Positions 19,147 to 29,130 of a stretch of DNA of 64,000 nucleotides are shown here, piece by piece. The notes beneath the pieces are model-generated. The model ran no database searches. It was not told the origin of the DNA and was given only the letters and a program-made list of their open reading frames with translations. The DNA comes from Asaia bogorensis. Lineage in GTDB: Bacteria; Pseudomonadota; Alphaproteobacteria; Acetobacterales; Acetobacteraceae. The stretch spans positions 1 to 64,000 of the forward strand of contig CAMDGX010000007.1 of the NCBI GenBank assembly GCA_945897825.1. Reading direction: 5' to 3'. How positions within the stretch are numbered: position 1 is the stretch's first letter; the number at the start of each line of letters is the position of its first letter. Position numbers and translations under genes: made by a program.

Positions 19147-20136
19147 TCATCCTTTCTTGGGCGCTTCCACGTGGCCGCCGAAGCCCAGGCGCATGGCGCT
19201 GAGCATCTTCTCGGCATAGGTGTGCTCCTGGCGCGAGCGGAAGCGGACGAACAGGGAGGCGGCCAGCACCTCGGCGGGGGTGGCCTGTTCGACGGCGGTG
19301 TCGATGGTCCAGCGGCCTTCGCCGGAATCCTCGACATGGCCGCTGAAGGTTTCCAGCTTGCCGTCGCGGGCCAGCGCCTGGGCGGAGAGGTCGAGCAGCC
19401 AGGAGACGACGACGCTGCCGCGGCGCCAGACCTCGGCCACGTCGGCCATGTTGAAGTCGTAGCGCTGGTCGGCCTGGAGCTTGGGCGAGGCGCGGCCCTG
19501 GAGGATGTCGAAGCCTTCGGCCATCGCCTGCATCATGCCGTATTCGATGCCGTTGTGGATCATCTTGACGAAGTGGCCGGCGCCGGACGGGCCGCAATGC
19601 AGGTAGCCCTGTTCGGCGCGCGGGTCGTGGCCTTCGCCGCGGTCCTCGGTGCGGGGGATGTCGCCGATGCCGGGGGCCAGGGCTGCGAAGATCGGGTCGA
19701 GGAACTCGAAGGCGGCCTTGTCGCCGCCGATCATCAGGCAGTAGCCGCGCTCCAGGCCCCAAACGCCGCCGGAGGTGCCGACATCGAGGTAGCGGACGCC
19801 CTTGGCGGCCAATTCGGCGGCGCGGCGGACGTCGTCCTTGAAGTTGGAGTTGCCGCCGTCGATCAGGATGTCGCCGGGGGTGAAATGGGCGCCGAGCTCG
19901 GCGATGGCCTCCTCGGTGATCTTTCCGGCAGGAAGCATGACCCAGGCGGCCTTGGGCGACTGGGTGAGCTTGGAGGCCAGGTCGGCGAGCGAGGTGGCGG
20001 GCGTGGCGCCGATGGCGGCGAGGTCGGCGACCGCCTTGAGGTTGGCGTCATACACCACGCAATGGTGGCCGGCGCGGTGCAGCCGCCGCACGATGTTGCC
20101 GCCCATGCGGCCCAGGCCGATGACCCCGATTTCCAT
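19147..20136 (-). CDS. gnd: 6-phosphogluconate dehydrogenase, decarboxylating (short GndA type)
   Basis: The product is 329 aa from ATG 20136; this length marks the short, usually NAD-preferring class rather than the ~470-aa enzyme. [19 protein letters not shown] is the Rossmann start, then [51 protein letters not shown], and the catalytic block [20 protein letters not shown]. It converts 6-phosphogluconate to ribulose 5-phosphate and CO2, feeding the RpiA encoded next. It heads the gnd-rpiA-gluconokinase operon; the gap to the hisE stop on the same strand is 62 bp. Confidence 0.94.
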   Translation of the reverse strand: MEIGVIGLGRMGGNIVRRLHRAGHHCVVYDANLKAVADLAAIGATPATSLADLASKLTQSPKAAWVMLPAGKITEEAIAELGAHFTPGDILIDGGNSNFKDDVRRAAELAAKGVRYLDVGTSGGVWGLERGYCLMIGGDKAAFEFLDPIFAALAPGIGDIPRTEDRGEGHDPRAEQGYLHCGPSGAGHFVKMIHNGIEYGMMQAMAEGFDILQGRASPKLQADQRYDFNMADVAEVWRRGSVVVSWLLDLSAQALARDGKLETFSGHVEDSGEGRWTIDTAVEQATPAEVLAASLFVRFRSRQEHTYAEKMLSAMRLGFGGHVEAPKKG

Positions 20137-20198
20137 GCCGTCCCCCTGCGTTGCTGCCCTGGCTGTAGCCGGTTTTCGCGCGGTGGGGAATGTGGCGG

Positions 20199-20822
20199 TC
20201 AGGGGATCTTGGTTGTCCCGACGCCCAGCTCCAGCGGCAGCGCGCGGGCGCGGGAGGCCTTCTCGGTGACGCCGGAGACGCCCTCGCGGCGCTGCAGCTC
20301 GGCCCAGACCTCGTCGGGACGGACGTCGCCATCCACCCACATGACGATCAGGTGGTAGAGCACGTCGGCACTTTCGGCGACCAGGCCGGCGCGGTTGCCG
20401 CCGACCGCCTCGATCAGGCATTCGACCGCCTCCTCGCCGAATTTCTGCGCCACCTTGGCGGTGCCGCGGCTGAGCAGGCGGGCGGAGTGGGAGACGGCGG
20501 GGTCGGCGGCGCGGCGGTCGTTGACGACGTTCCACAGCCGGTCGAGCACGGCGGGCGAGGCGCCGACGGCCATGGGGGGCGGGGGCGGGGCGGAGGGCGG
20601 GGCGGCGCGCTTCTTTTTCGCGTCGATCTTCTTGGCCTGGGCCTTCTTGGCCCCGGCTTTCTTGGGCTCGGCTTTCTTGGGCTCGACCTTCTTCGGCGCC
20701 GCCTTCTTGGGCGGCTTGGCCTGGGCCTTCTTCGCGACGCCCTTGCGAGCCGGCAGATCGGCGGCGGGCGGCGTCGTGTCAGGCGCGGCGCCGGCGGGGC
20801 GCTTCTTGGCGGTCTTGCCCAT
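20199..20822 (-). CDS. hisE: Phosphoribosyl-ATP pyrophosphatase HisE with histone H1-like N-terminal tail
   Basis: The product is 207 aa, about twice the usual ~100. Residues 1-~85 are low-complexity: AKKRPAG, then ~31-72 rich in KKA, PKK and AKK units, followed by a poly-Pro linker (~77-83). The HisE domain covers ~91-200, with [57 protein letters not shown] and [13 protein letters not shown], including the metal-binding E--E and D--YH residues. It hydrolyses PR-ATP to PR-AMP in histidine synthesis. It is the last gene of the his block. The tail is in frame and continuous with the domain; see findings. Confidence 0.92.
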   Translation of the reverse strand: MGKTAKKRPAGAAPDTTPPAADLPARKGVAKKAQAKPPKKAAPKKVEPKKAEPKKAGAKKAQAKKIDAKKKRAAPPSAPPPPPMAVGASPAVLDRLWNVVNDRRAADPAVSHSARLLSRGTAKVAQKFGEEAVECLIEAVGGNRAGLVAESADVLYHLIVMWVDGDVRPDEVWAELQRREGVSGVTEKASRARALPLELGVGTTKIP

Positions 20823-20833
20823 CTGTGTGTTCC

Positions 20834-21604
<771 letters not shown>

Positions 21605-21679
21605 CGGAACACCTCTAGACAAGTGTGTTTGCGCGGTCGGGCGCGCCGGCGCAAGTGCGCTCTGCGCAGGACGGATCGG

Positions 21680-22417
21680 CTACGCCAGTACCCGCAGGGC
21701 CTCGGCCGGGTCGACGCGGCCGTCGTAGAGCGCGCGGCCGACGATCACCCCGTCGATGCGGCCCGGGGCGCCGGCCGCACGGTCGCGCAGGGCGGTGATG
21801 TCGGCCAGCGAGCCGACGCCGCCGGAGGCGATCACCGGGGTGGAGATGCGCGCGGCGAGGTCCAGCGTCTGGTCCAGGTTCAGCCCGCCGAGCATGCCGT
21901 CGCGGCCGATATCGGTGAAGATGATCGCCGCGACACCGGCATCCTCGAAGCGCAGCGCGAGGTCGGTGGCCTGGAGCGTGGAGGTCTCGGCCCAGCCCTC
22001 GGTGGCCACGAAGCCGTCGCGCGCGTCGATGCCGACGGCGATGCGGCCGGGGAAGGTCCGGCAGGCCTCCCGCACCAAGGCGGGGTTCTTGGCCGCGGCG
22101 CTGCCGAGGATGACGCGGGTGATGCCGGCTTCGAGCCAGGCGGCGATGCCGGCGATGTCGCGGATGCCGCCGCCAAGCTGCACCGGGATGGTGACGCGGG
22201 CGAGGATGGCGCGCACCGCCGCGGCGTTCACCGGGCGGCCGGCGAAGGCGCCGTTGAGGTCGACGACGTGCAGCCAGGCGCAGCCCGATTCCTGCCAGGC
22301 CTGGGCCTGGGCGCCGGGGTCGTCGGAATAGACGGTGGCGTCGTCCATCTCGCCGCGGCGCAGGCGGACGCAGGCGCCGTCCTTGAGGTCGATGGCGGGA
22401 TACAGGGTGAGGGCCAT
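21680..22417 (-). CDS. hisA: ProFAR isomerase
   Basis: The product is 245 aa. [20 protein letters not shown] contains the catalytic Asp; then [78 protein letters not shown] with the second catalytic Asp, and [10 protein letters not shown]. It catalyses the Amadori rearrangement of ProFAR to PRFAR, the substrate of HisF/HisH. The ATG shares one base with the stop of the upstream acetyltransferase gene (TGATG). Confidence 0.96.
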   Translation of the reverse strand: MALTLYPAIDLKDGACVRLRRGEMDDATVYSDDPGAQAQAWQESGCAWLHVVDLNGAFAGRPVNAAAVRAILARVTIPVQLGGGIRDIAGIAAWLEAGITRVILGSAAAKNPALVREACRTFPGRIAVGIDARDGFVATEGWAETSTLQATDLALRFEDAGVAAIIFTDIGRDGMLGGLNLDQTLDLAARISTPVIASGGVGSLADITALRDRAAGAPGRIDGVIVGRALYDGRVDPAEALRVLA

Positions 22418-22980
22418 CAACCGAGCCGCCCGCCGGATTGCAGCGCCTTGTAGTAGAAGTAGCCGGGCACGGTCTTGCCGTTCACGCGCGCATAGAGCGG
22501 GTGCTCGCCCCAGCGGACGTAGCCCATGCTTTCGTAGAGGGTGATGGCGACGGACTGGGTGGCGCGGACGTCGAGATTGAGCACGTGGTAGCCAAGTGCG
22601 CGGGCGCCTTCCTCGACGCGCTGCATGAGCAGGCGGGCGACGCCGTGGCCGCGGGCGTAGGGGGCGACGAAGCCGTGCATCACCTGGGCGGCGAAGGCCT
22701 GCGCCTCGTTGTTGCGCGGCGGGCGGACGAGCTGGGCGGAGCCGACCAGCATGCCGTCCATGCGTGCGCCGAACAGCTCGCGCTCCGGCACCAGCAGCAC
22801 GCCGCGGAAATAGCGCTCCATCGCCTGGCGGCCGGGCGGATGGACCCAGCCGAAGCCGCCGCCCTCGATGATCGCGGCATCGGCGGCCTCGCAGAGGGAA
22901 GCGAGGTCGTCGTCGGGCAGTTCGGTGATGCGTTCGACCGTGATCACGGCCTCGCGCTCGCCAGGGGTGCTCACGCTCAT
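22417..22980 (-). CDS. GNAT-family acetyltransferase inside the his operon
   Basis: The product is 187 aa. The GNAT core is visible: [52 protein letters not shown] with the acetyl-CoA loop (R-GHGVAR), then [20 protein letters not shown] and [13 protein letters not shown]. The acceptor is unknown. It overlaps hisH by four bases and hisA by one, so it is fully embedded in the operon. A role tied to histidine synthesis or only to its expression is possible; neither is shown by sequence. Confidence 0.85.
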   Translation of the reverse strand: MSVSTPGEREAVITVERITELPDDDLASLCEAADAAIIEGGGFGWVHPPGRQAMERYFRGVLLVPERELFGARMDGMLVGSAQLVRPPRNNEAQAFAAQVMHGFVAPYARGHGVARLLMQRVEEGARALGYHVLNLDVRATQSVAITLYESMGYVRWGEHPLYARVNGKTVPGYFYYKALQSGGRLG

Positions 22981-23621
22981 GCGGCAGGACTCCAGCGCAG
23001 GAAATTGGCCAGGATGCGCAGCCCGACCTCCTGGCTTTTCTCGACATGGAACTGGGTGCCGGCGCGGTTGCCGCGGGCGACCATGGCGACGACCGGGCCG
23101 CCATAGTCGGTGGTGGCGATGCACTCCTCCGCCCGCCCGCCGGACAGCGCGTAGGAATGGACGAAATAGGCGTGGTCGCCGGGCTGCAGGCCTTCGAGCA
23201 GGGGGTGGGCGGCCGGGGTGAAGCCGAGTTCGTTCCAGCCCATCTGCGGCAGGCGGAGCGCGGCGGGCGGGGCCATGGCGGCGATCTCGCCGGCGATCCA
23301 GCCGAAGCCGGGGGTGATGGCGTGTTCCAGGCCGCGCTCGGCCATCAGCTGCATGCCGACGCAGATGCCGAGGAAGGGCGTGCCGGAATCGGTGGCGCGG
23401 ACGACAGCGTCGCGCAGGCCAGCGATGGCGGCGAGGCCGTGGGCGCAGTCGGCGAAGGCGCCCTGGCCGGGCAGGACGATCCGGTCCGCGGCCGCGACGG
23501 CTGCCGGGTCGGCGGTGATGGCGACCTCGGCGGCGAGGCCCAGCCGGGAGGCGGCGAGCGCCAGGGCGCGCGAGGCGGAGGCGAGGTTGCCGCTGCCGTA
23601 GTCGACGACGGCGATCTTCAT
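22977..23621 (-). CDS. hisH: Imidazole glycerol phosphate synthase, glutaminase subunit
   Basis: The product is 214 aa, a class I glutamine amidotransferase: [34 protein letters not shown], and the nucleophile Cys in [10 protein letters not shown], then [15 protein letters not shown] and the His/Glu end [16 protein letters not shown]. It supplies ammonia to HisF. It overlaps the preceding DUF2628 gene and the following GNAT gene by four bases each. Confidence 0.96.
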   Translation of the reverse strand: MKIAVVDYGSGNLASASRALALAASRLGLAAEVAITADPAAVAAADRIVLPGQGAFADCAHGLAAIAGLRDAVVRATDSGTPFLGICVGMQLMAERGLEHAITPGFGWIAGEIAAMAPPAALRLPQMGWNELGFTPAAHPLLEGLQPGDHAYFVHSYALSGGRAEECIATTDYGGPVVAMVARGNRAGTQFHVEKSQEVGLRILANFLRWSPAA

Positions 23622-23998
23622 GCCCGCGCTCCCGCATTGGGCAGTTCGCCCAGGCCGAGCGAGGGGTGGAAGCGGTAGAGGCGGGCCAGGGCCTCCTCCT
23701 CGTTGGCGGCCACGACCACATGGGCGTCGCGCCAGCCGCCGCGCGCCATCGACCAGCGGCGCAGGTCGCGCCCGACGAGGCCGGTGAACCAGGCCAAGCC
23801 GAGGGCGATCGGGCCGAGCCATGCCTGCGGCGTCAGCACCGCGACGGCGACCCAGGCACAGGCCAGCAGGATGGCGGGGATCCAGGCGCCGACGAACAGC
23901 AGCCAGAGCGGGCCGAACAGCAGCGCGCCGAGACTGAACCGCTCCGGCACCAGCACCGCGGGGCGGCCTTCGCGCACATGGACGGTGAAGCTGGTCAA
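23618..23998 (-). CDS. DUF2628 small membrane protein in the his operon
   Basis: The product is 126 aa from TTG 23998, which overlaps the hisB stop (TTGA) and yields [20 protein letters not shown], the usual DUF2628 opening. Three hydrophobic stretches follow: ~25-42 ([16 protein letters not shown]), ~43-56 and ~62-76. A conserved [20 protein letters not shown] tail is probably cytosolic. Function is unknown; DUF2628 proteins are inner-membrane proteins found in several alphaproteobacterial his operons, to my knowledge. Overlapping stops on both sides indicate coupled translation with hisB and hisH. Confidence 0.8.
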   Translation of the reverse strand: MTSFTVHVREGRPAVLVPERFSLGALLFGPLWLLFVGAWIPAILLACAWVAVAVLTPQAWLGPIALGLAWFTGLVGRDLRRWSMARGGWRDAHVVVAANEEEALARLYRFHPSLGLGELPNAGARA

Positions 23999-24585
23999 AG
24001 CGCCCCCTTGGTGGACGGAATCGCATCGCCCGCGCGCGGATCCGGTTCCACCGCCATGCGCAACGCCCGGGCCAGCGCCTTGAAGCAGCCTTCGGCGACG
24101 TGGTGGGCGTTGGTGCCGGCCTTCTGGGTGACGTGGAGCGTGATCAGCGCGTTCATGGCGAAGGCGCGGAAGAATTCCTCGAACAGCTCGGTGTCCATCT
24201 CGCCGACCTTGTCGCGGGTGAAGGTGGCGGACCAGGCGAGGAAGGGGCGGCCGGAGATGTCGATGGCGGCCTCGACCAGCGCCTCGTCCATCGGCACCAA
24301 CGCATGGCCGAAGCGGCGGATGCCGCGCTTGTCGCCGAGCGCCTGGGCGAGCGCCTTGCCCAGCACGATGCCGACATCCTCGGCGGTGTGGTGGAAATCG
24401 ATGTGCAGGTCGCCGCGGGCGCGCACCACGAGGTCGAACAGGGCGTGGCGGGCCAGGGCGGTGAGCATGTGGTCGAGGAAGCCGATCCCGGTCGACAGGT
24501 CGGCCTTGCCCGAGCCGTCGAGGTTCAGGCTGAGGGAAATGTCGGTTTCCGAGGTGGTGCGGGTGAGGCTTGCGGTGCGGGACAT
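23995..24585 (-). CDS. hisB: Imidazoleglycerol-phosphate dehydratase
   Basis: The product is 196 aa, the monofunctional form. Metal-binding histidine motifs are present: [58 protein letters not shown] and [20 protein letters not shown]. It dehydrates IGP to imidazole acetol phosphate. It is the first gene of the minus-strand block hisB-DUF2628-hisH-GNAT-hisA-hisF-hisE, divergent from hslV across 172 bp that should hold both promoters. hisG, hisD, hisC and hisI are not in the window. Confidence 0.96.
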   Translation of the reverse strand: MSRTASLTRTTSETDISLSLNLDGSGKADLSTGIGFLDHMLTALARHALFDLVVRARGDLHIDFHHTAEDVGIVLGKALAQALGDKRGIRRFGHALVPMDEALVEAAIDISGRPFLAWSATFTRDKVGEMDTELFEEFFRAFAMNALITLHVTQKAGTNAHHVAEGCFKALARALRMAVEPDPRAGDAIPSTKGAL

Positions 24586-24757
24586 GGCGCGCTCACTAGC
24601 CGAAAAGCCCTGCCGGCCGCAAACCTGCCCGTTGCGGGGTGGCATCCAGATCGCGATCCGTCGCGGGAGGGATGGCGACGGCCGGCGACACGATGCTCCG
24701 CCGCCCTGACGCGGGTGCCTTGCCCTGGGGCGCGGCAGGCGCCATCTAGCGCGGATC

Positions 24758-25318
24758 ATGCAGAATCAAACTCCCCACGATCCCGTCGGCTGGCACGGCA
24801 CCACCATCCTTTGCATCCGTCGCGACGGGCGCGTGGCGATGGCCGGGGACGGGCAGGTGAGCCTCGGCAACACCGTCATCAAGGGCAATGCGCGCAAGGT
24901 GCGGCGGATCGGCGCGGGCGGCAGCGTCATCGCCGGGTTCGCGGGCGCCACGGCCGATGCCTTCACGCTGCTGGAGCGGCTGGAGGCCAAGCTGGAGCGG
25001 TTTCCCAGCCAGCTGGAACGGGCCTGCGTGGAACTCGCCAAGGACTGGCGCACCGACCGCTACCTGCGCCGGCTGGAAGCCATGATGGCGGTGGCGGACA
25101 AGGACCGCAGCTTCACGCTGACCGGCAACGGCGACGTGCTGGAGCCGGATGACGGGGTGATCGCCATCGGCTCCGGTGGCAATTTCGCGCTGGCGGCGGC
25201 GCGGGCGCTGATGGAAGTGCCGGACCTGTCCGCGGAGGATGTGGCGCGGCGGGCGATGAAGATCGCGGCCGACATCTGCGTCTATACGAACCATTCGCTG
25301 GTTCTGGAAACCATCTGA
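24758..25318 (+). CDS. hslV: ATP-dependent protease, peptidase subunit HslV
   Basis: The product is 186 aa. After a 14-residue leader comes [19 protein letters not shown], with the N-terminal-type catalytic Thr exposed after processing; then [40 protein letters not shown] and [18 protein letters not shown]. HslV forms a double hexameric chamber activated by the HslU ATPase to degrade misfolded cytosolic proteins. ATG 24758 begins [12 protein letters not shown]. hslU follows after 70 bp that contain half an AT-palindrome element. Confidence 0.96.
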   Translation: MQNQTPHDPVGWHGTTILCIRRDGRVAMAGDGQVSLGNTVIKGNARKVRRIGAGGSVIAGFAGATADAFTLLERLEAKLERFPSQLERACVELAKDWRTDRYLRRLEAMMAVADKDRSFTLTGNGDVLEPDDGVIAIGSGGNFALAAARALMEVPDLSAEDVARRAMKIAADICVYTNHSLVLETI

Positions 25319-25322
25319 CGCA

Positions 25323-25378
25323 GCAAGGAAGCGCTTCTTTTTTGTAAAAAAGAAGCAAAAAAACTTTCATCCGTTTAG
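25323..25378. repeat. AT-palindrome element, half copy (copy 4)
   Basis: GCTTCTTTTTTGTAAAAAAGAAGC is an exact palindromic hairpin (about 25331-25354) followed by AAAAAAACTTTCATCCG, the left half of the element found in full elsewhere. It lies within the hslV-hslU gap, so here it must allow read-through if the two genes share a transcript. Confidence 0.75.
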
Positions 25379-25388
25379 GATGCTACCC

Positions 25389-26705
25389 ATGGATGCTCCG
25401 ACTTATTCGCCGCGTGAGATCGTCTCCGAGCTTGACCGCTTCATTGTTGGGCAGGCCGATGCCAAGCGGGCGGTGGCGATTGCGCTGCGCAACCGCTGGC
25501 GGCGGCAGCAACTGCCCGAGGCGCTGCGCGAGGAGGTGGTGCCGAAGAACATCCTGATGATCGGCCCGACCGGCTGCGGCAAGACCGAGATCGCGCGGCG
25601 GCTGGCGAAGCTGGCGCAGGCGCCGTTTCTGAAAGTGGAGGCGACCAAGTTCACTGAGGTCGGCTATGTCGGCCGGGACGTGGAATCGATCGTGCGGGAT
25701 CTGGTGGAGGCGAGCATTACGATGCTGCGCGATGCGCGCCGCCGCGACGTGCAGGCCAAGGCGGAGCTGGCGGCGGAGGAACGGCTGGTCACCGCGCTGT
25801 GCGGCGAGCACGCCAGCGCCGACACGCGCGGCAAGTTCCGCCGCATGCTGCGCAACGGCGATTTCGAGGACAAGGAGATCGAGATCAGCCTGGTCGAGGC
25901 CGGGCCGAGCCCGATCGGCCAGTTCGACATGCCGGGCATGCCGCCGGGGCAGATGATCAACCTCGGCGAGATGATGAAGGGCATGTTCGGCGGGCGGCCG
26001 ACGGCACGCAAGCTGCGCGTGGACGCGGCGCGTGTGGCGCTGCAGCGCGAGGAGGCGGACAAGCTGCTCGACAACGAGCGCCTGACCAAGGATGCCGTGG
26101 CCCACGCCGAGGCCAATGGCATCGTGTTCCTCGACGAGATCGACAAGATCGCCCGCAGCAGCGAGGGCGGCGTGCGCGGCGGTGACGTGTCCCGCGAGGG
26201 GGTGCAGCGCGACCTGCTGCCGCTGATCGAGGGCACGACGGTGACGACCAAGCACGGGCCGGTGAAGACCGACCACATCCTGTTCATCGCCTCGGGCGCG
26301 TTCCACCTGTCCAAGCCCGCCGACCTGCTGCCGGAGCTGCAGGGCCGCCTGCCGATCCGGGTGGAACTGTCGCCGCTGACGCGCGAGGATCTGCGCCGCA
26401 TCCTGACCGAGCCGGAGGCGTCGCTGATCAAGCAATATCAGGCGCTGATCGGCACCGAGGGGGTGGCGCTGGACTTCACCGAGGATTCGATCGACGCGCT
26501 GGCCGACCTCGCCGCCGACATCAACGACCGGGTGGAGAACATCGGCGCGCGGCGGCTGCACACGGTGCTGGAGAAGCTGCTGGAGGACATCAGCTTCACC
26601 GCGAGCGACCGGGCCGGGCAGACGGCGACGGTGGATGCGGCCTATGTGAAGGAGCGCGTGGCGCCGCTGGCGCAGAAGGGCGATCTGAGCCGGTTCATCC
26701 TGTAG
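25389..26705 (+). CDS. hslU: ATP-dependent protease ATPase subunit HslU
   Basis: The product is 438 aa. ATG 25389 ([20 protein letters not shown]) is preferred over ATG 25380, because AGGA at 25377-25380 would overlap the latter. AAA+ motifs: Walker [10 protein letters not shown] (~59-67), [20 protein letters not shown] with the pore GYVG, Walker [14 protein letters not shown], sensor [26 protein letters not shown] and [19 protein letters not shown]. The hexamer unfolds substrates and feeds HslV; the C terminus DLSRFIL is the HslV-docking tail. The ending DLSRFIL is intact. Confidence 0.97.
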   Translation: MDAPTYSPREIVSELDRFIVGQADAKRAVAIALRNRWRRQQLPEALREEVVPKNILMIGPTGCGKTEIARRLAKLAQAPFLKVEATKFTEVGYVGRDVESIVRDLVEASITMLRDARRRDVQAKAELAAEERLVTALCGEHASADTRGKFRRMLRNGDFEDKEIEISLVEAGPSPIGQFDMPGMPPGQMINLGEMMKGMFGGRPTARKLRVDAARVALQREEADKLLDNERLTKDAVAHAEANGIVFLDEIDKIARSSEGGVRGGDVSREGVQRDLLPLIEGTTVTTKHGPVKTDHILFIASGAFHLSKPADLLPELQGRLPIRVELSPLTREDLRRILTEPEASLIKQYQALIGTEGVALDFTEDSIDALADLAADINDRVENIGARRLHTVLEKLLEDISFTASDRAGQTATVDAAYVKERVAPLAQKGDLSRFIL

Positions 26706-26711
26706 CGCGAC

Positions 26712-27773
26712 CTATCCCGCCGAAAGCTGGACCCCGTCGCGGCCCTTCGGGGCTTCGGCCTGCGCGCCGCCGTAGTTCAGGTTGCGGTACCACAGCATGT
26801 AGTCGGGGTAGGTGATCGGCTCGTAGCGCGGCGGGTTGTCGGCGCTGCTGCATCCCGGCAGGCATTCCATGCGCGTGGTGTAGGCGCAGTCGAAGAAGAA
26901 CGGGATCGCGTAGCGCTCCTGGCCCGACCGGTTGATGACCCGGTGCGGGGTGGCGAGGAAGCGCTCGTTGGTCCAGCGGCGCAGCATGTCGCCGCCGTTG
27001 ACCAGGAAGCTGCCCTCCAGCGCCGGCGCATCCACCCAGCGGCCGGTGGGCAGGCGGATCGACAGGCCGGGCACCTTGTTCTGCGCCAGCAGCGTCATGA
27101 AGCTGGTGTCGCTGTGCGGGGCGAGGCCGAACTCGTTCTCGTCGCTGCCCTCCTGCTGCGGGTAGTGGGACATGCGCAGCGTGTACATCGGCGGGGCGAA
27201 CAACGTGTCGAAGAAACCGGGGTCGAGCTCCAGCGCCGTGGCGTAGAGCGGCAGCAGGGACAGGCCGAGGCGCTCCATGGCGGTGGCGTAGGCCATCACC
27301 GGCTCGCGGAAGCCGGGCAGGTTGTCCGGCCATTGGTTCATGCCGCGGAACGGCAGGGCGGCGGTGACATCCGGGTGGTCGGGCGGCAGGTCGCGCTTGA
27401 CGAAGAAGGCCTCGTTCACGTTCGGCTTGTTGTTCGGGTTGATCTTCGAATGGCGCGTGGTGGAGCCGCGGATCGGCAGGTAGCCGATGTTGTGCTGGTT
27501 GATCTTGAGCTTCAGCTTGTCCTCGAGCGGCTGGGCGTGGAAGCGCTTCGCGGCGTCGAAGGCGGCATCGACCAGGGCCTGGTCCACGCCGTGGCCGGTG
27601 ACGAAGTAGAAGCCGACATTCTCCAGCGCGTGGCGCAGCGCGGCGGCGGCTGCCTCGCGGGCGCCGGGCGTGCCGGCCAGGTAGGCCGCGAGGTCGATCA
27701 CCGGGATCTCTTCCGGGGCGTCGGGCCGGATCGGGTTCAGACTGGGGGCGAGGTGGGTGCCGAGGTCATTCAT
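26712..27773 (-). CDS. 2-oxoglutarate/Fe(II) dioxygenase, isopenicillin N synthase family
   Basis: The product is 353 aa from ATG 27773. The N-terminal DIOX_N region reads EIPVIDLAAYLAG and GFYFVTGHGVDQALVD, then GYLPIRGSTTRHS. The catalytic core has LAPHSDTSFMTLLAQ (His and Asp), FLVNGGDMLRRWTN, FLATPHRVINRSGQERYAI (distal His and the 2OG-binding Arg). These enzymes hydroxylate or oxidise small molecules; the substrate is not readable. It is transcribed divergently from kynureninase across ~108 bp. A role in tryptophan or kynurenine breakdown is possible but unsupported. Confidence 0.88.
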   Translation of the reverse strand: MNDLGTHLAPSLNPIRPDAPEEIPVIDLAAYLAGTPGAREAAAAALRHALENVGFYFVTGHGVDQALVDAAFDAAKRFHAQPLEDKLKLKINQHNIGYLPIRGSTTRHSKINPNNKPNVNEAFFVKRDLPPDHPDVTAALPFRGMNQWPDNLPGFREPVMAYATAMERLGLSLLPLYATALELDPGFFDTLFAPPMYTLRMSHYPQQEGSDENEFGLAPHSDTSFMTLLAQNKVPGLSIRLPTGRWVDAPALEGSFLVNGGDMLRRWTNERFLATPHRVINRSGQERYAIPFFFDCAYTTRMECLPGCSSADNPPRYEPITYPDYMLWYRNLNYGGAQAEAPKGRDGVQLSAG

Positions 27774-27881
27774 GGGGCCGGGCCTCCTGGGTTGGCGCGA
27801 TTTCCCCATGATCGGCGGGCCGGGTCAACGGTTGCGGTGGCGGGTCGGCCGGGGCAAGCATGGTCGGCGAACGGAGGGGCC

Positions 27882-29120
27882 ATGACCATCACCCGCGACG
27901 ACCTGGAAGCGCTGGACCGCGACGACGAACTGGCGCCGTTGCGCGACCTGTTCGAGATCCCCGAGGGGGTGATCTACCTCGACGGCAACTCGCTCGGCGC
28001 GCTGCCGAAGGCGACGCCGGCGCGGGTGGCGGACGTGGTGCGGGAGGAATGGGGCAGGGGGCTCATCAGCAGCTGGAACGACGCCGGCTGGATGGCCACG
28101 CCTTCGCGCGTCGGCGACAAGATCGCCCGGCTGGTGGGCGCGCCGGCGGGGTCGGTGATGGTGGCGGATTCGACCAGCGTGAACCTGTTCAAGCTGCTGG
28201 GCGCGGCGCTGGCGGCACGGCCCGACCGCCGAACCATCGTCTCCGAACGCCGCAACTTCCCGACCGACCTGTATATCGCCGAAGGGTTGGCCGCCCTGCT
28301 GGACCGCGGGCATGCGCTGCGCCTCGCCGAGCCGGACGACATTGCGGCTGCGATCGGCGAGGACACTGCTGTCGTGTTGCTGACCCATGTGAACTACCAC
28401 ACCGGGGCGATGCACGACATGGCGGCGATCACCCGCGCGGCGCACGCCAAGGGGGCGCTGGTGCTGTGGGACCTCGCCCATTCGGCGGGCGCGGTGCCGG
28501 TGGACCTGATGGGGTGCAATGTCGATCTGGCGGTCGGCTGCGGCTACAAGTTCCTCAATGGCGGACCGGGGGCGCCGGCGTTCTTGTATGTCGTGCCACG
28601 GTTGCAGGAGGGGTTGCGCCTGCCGCTGACCGGGTGGCTGGGCCATGCCGCCCCGTTCGCCTTCGAGCCCGGCTACCGGCCCGCCACGGGCATTGCGCGC
28701 ACGCTGGTCGGCACCCCGCCGGTGCTGAGTCTCGCGGCGCTGGAGGTCGGCATTGATATCGCGCTGCTTGCGCCGATGGAGCAGGTCCGGGCGAAGTCGG
28801 TCCACCTGACGACGTTGTTCGCAGCACTGCTGGAGCAGGCGGGGGCACCATGGGGGCTGCGGCTCGCCTCGCCGCGCGACGCCGCCCGGCGCGGCAGCCA
28901 GGTGTGCCTGGCGCACGACCAAGCCTATCCGATCATGCAGGCGCTGATCGCCCGGGGCGTGATTGGCGATTTCCGCGCGCCGGACATCCTGCGGTTCGGC
29001 ATCACGCCGCTGTATACGCGCTACGTGGATCTGTGGGAGGCAGCCGAGGTGCTGCGCCACGTGATGGCCACCGGCGCCTGGCAGGACCCTGCGTTCCGCA
29101 CGGTTCGGGCCGTGACGTAG
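27882..29120 (+). CDS. kynU: Kynureninase
   Basis: The product is 412 aa; ATG 27882 follows GGAGGGG by three bases. Family motifs: FEIPEGVIYLDGNSLGALPK, SSWNDAGWMATPSRVGDKIA, VADSTSVNLFKLLGAAL, NFPTDLYIAEGLA, LLTHVNYHTGAMHDM, LWDLAHSAGAVPVDL and the PLP-binding Lys223 in GCGYKFLNGGPGAPAF. It splits kynurenine to anthranilate and alanine in the cytosol. No tryptophan dioxygenase or formamidase gene is adjacent. Confidence 0.95.
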   Translation: MTITRDDLEALDRDDELAPLRDLFEIPEGVIYLDGNSLGALPKATPARVADVVREEWGRGLISSWNDAGWMATPSRVGDKIARLVGAPAGSVMVADSTSVNLFKLLGAALAARPDRRTIVSERRNFPTDLYIAEGLAALLDRGHALRLAEPDDIAAAIGEDTAVVLLTHVNYHTGAMHDMAAITRAAHAKGALVLWDLAHSAGAVPVDLMGCNVDLAVGCGYKFLNGGPGAPAFLYVVPRLQEGLRLPLTGWLGHAAPFAFEPGYRPATGIARTLVGTPPVLSLAALEVGIDIALLAPMEQVRAKSVHLTTLFAALLEQAGAPWGLRLASPRDAARRGSQVCLAHDQAYPIMQALIARGVIGDFRAPDILRFGITPLYTRYVDLWEAAEVLRHVMATGAWQDPAFRTVRAVT

Positions 29121-29130
29121 CGCGGTTGCT

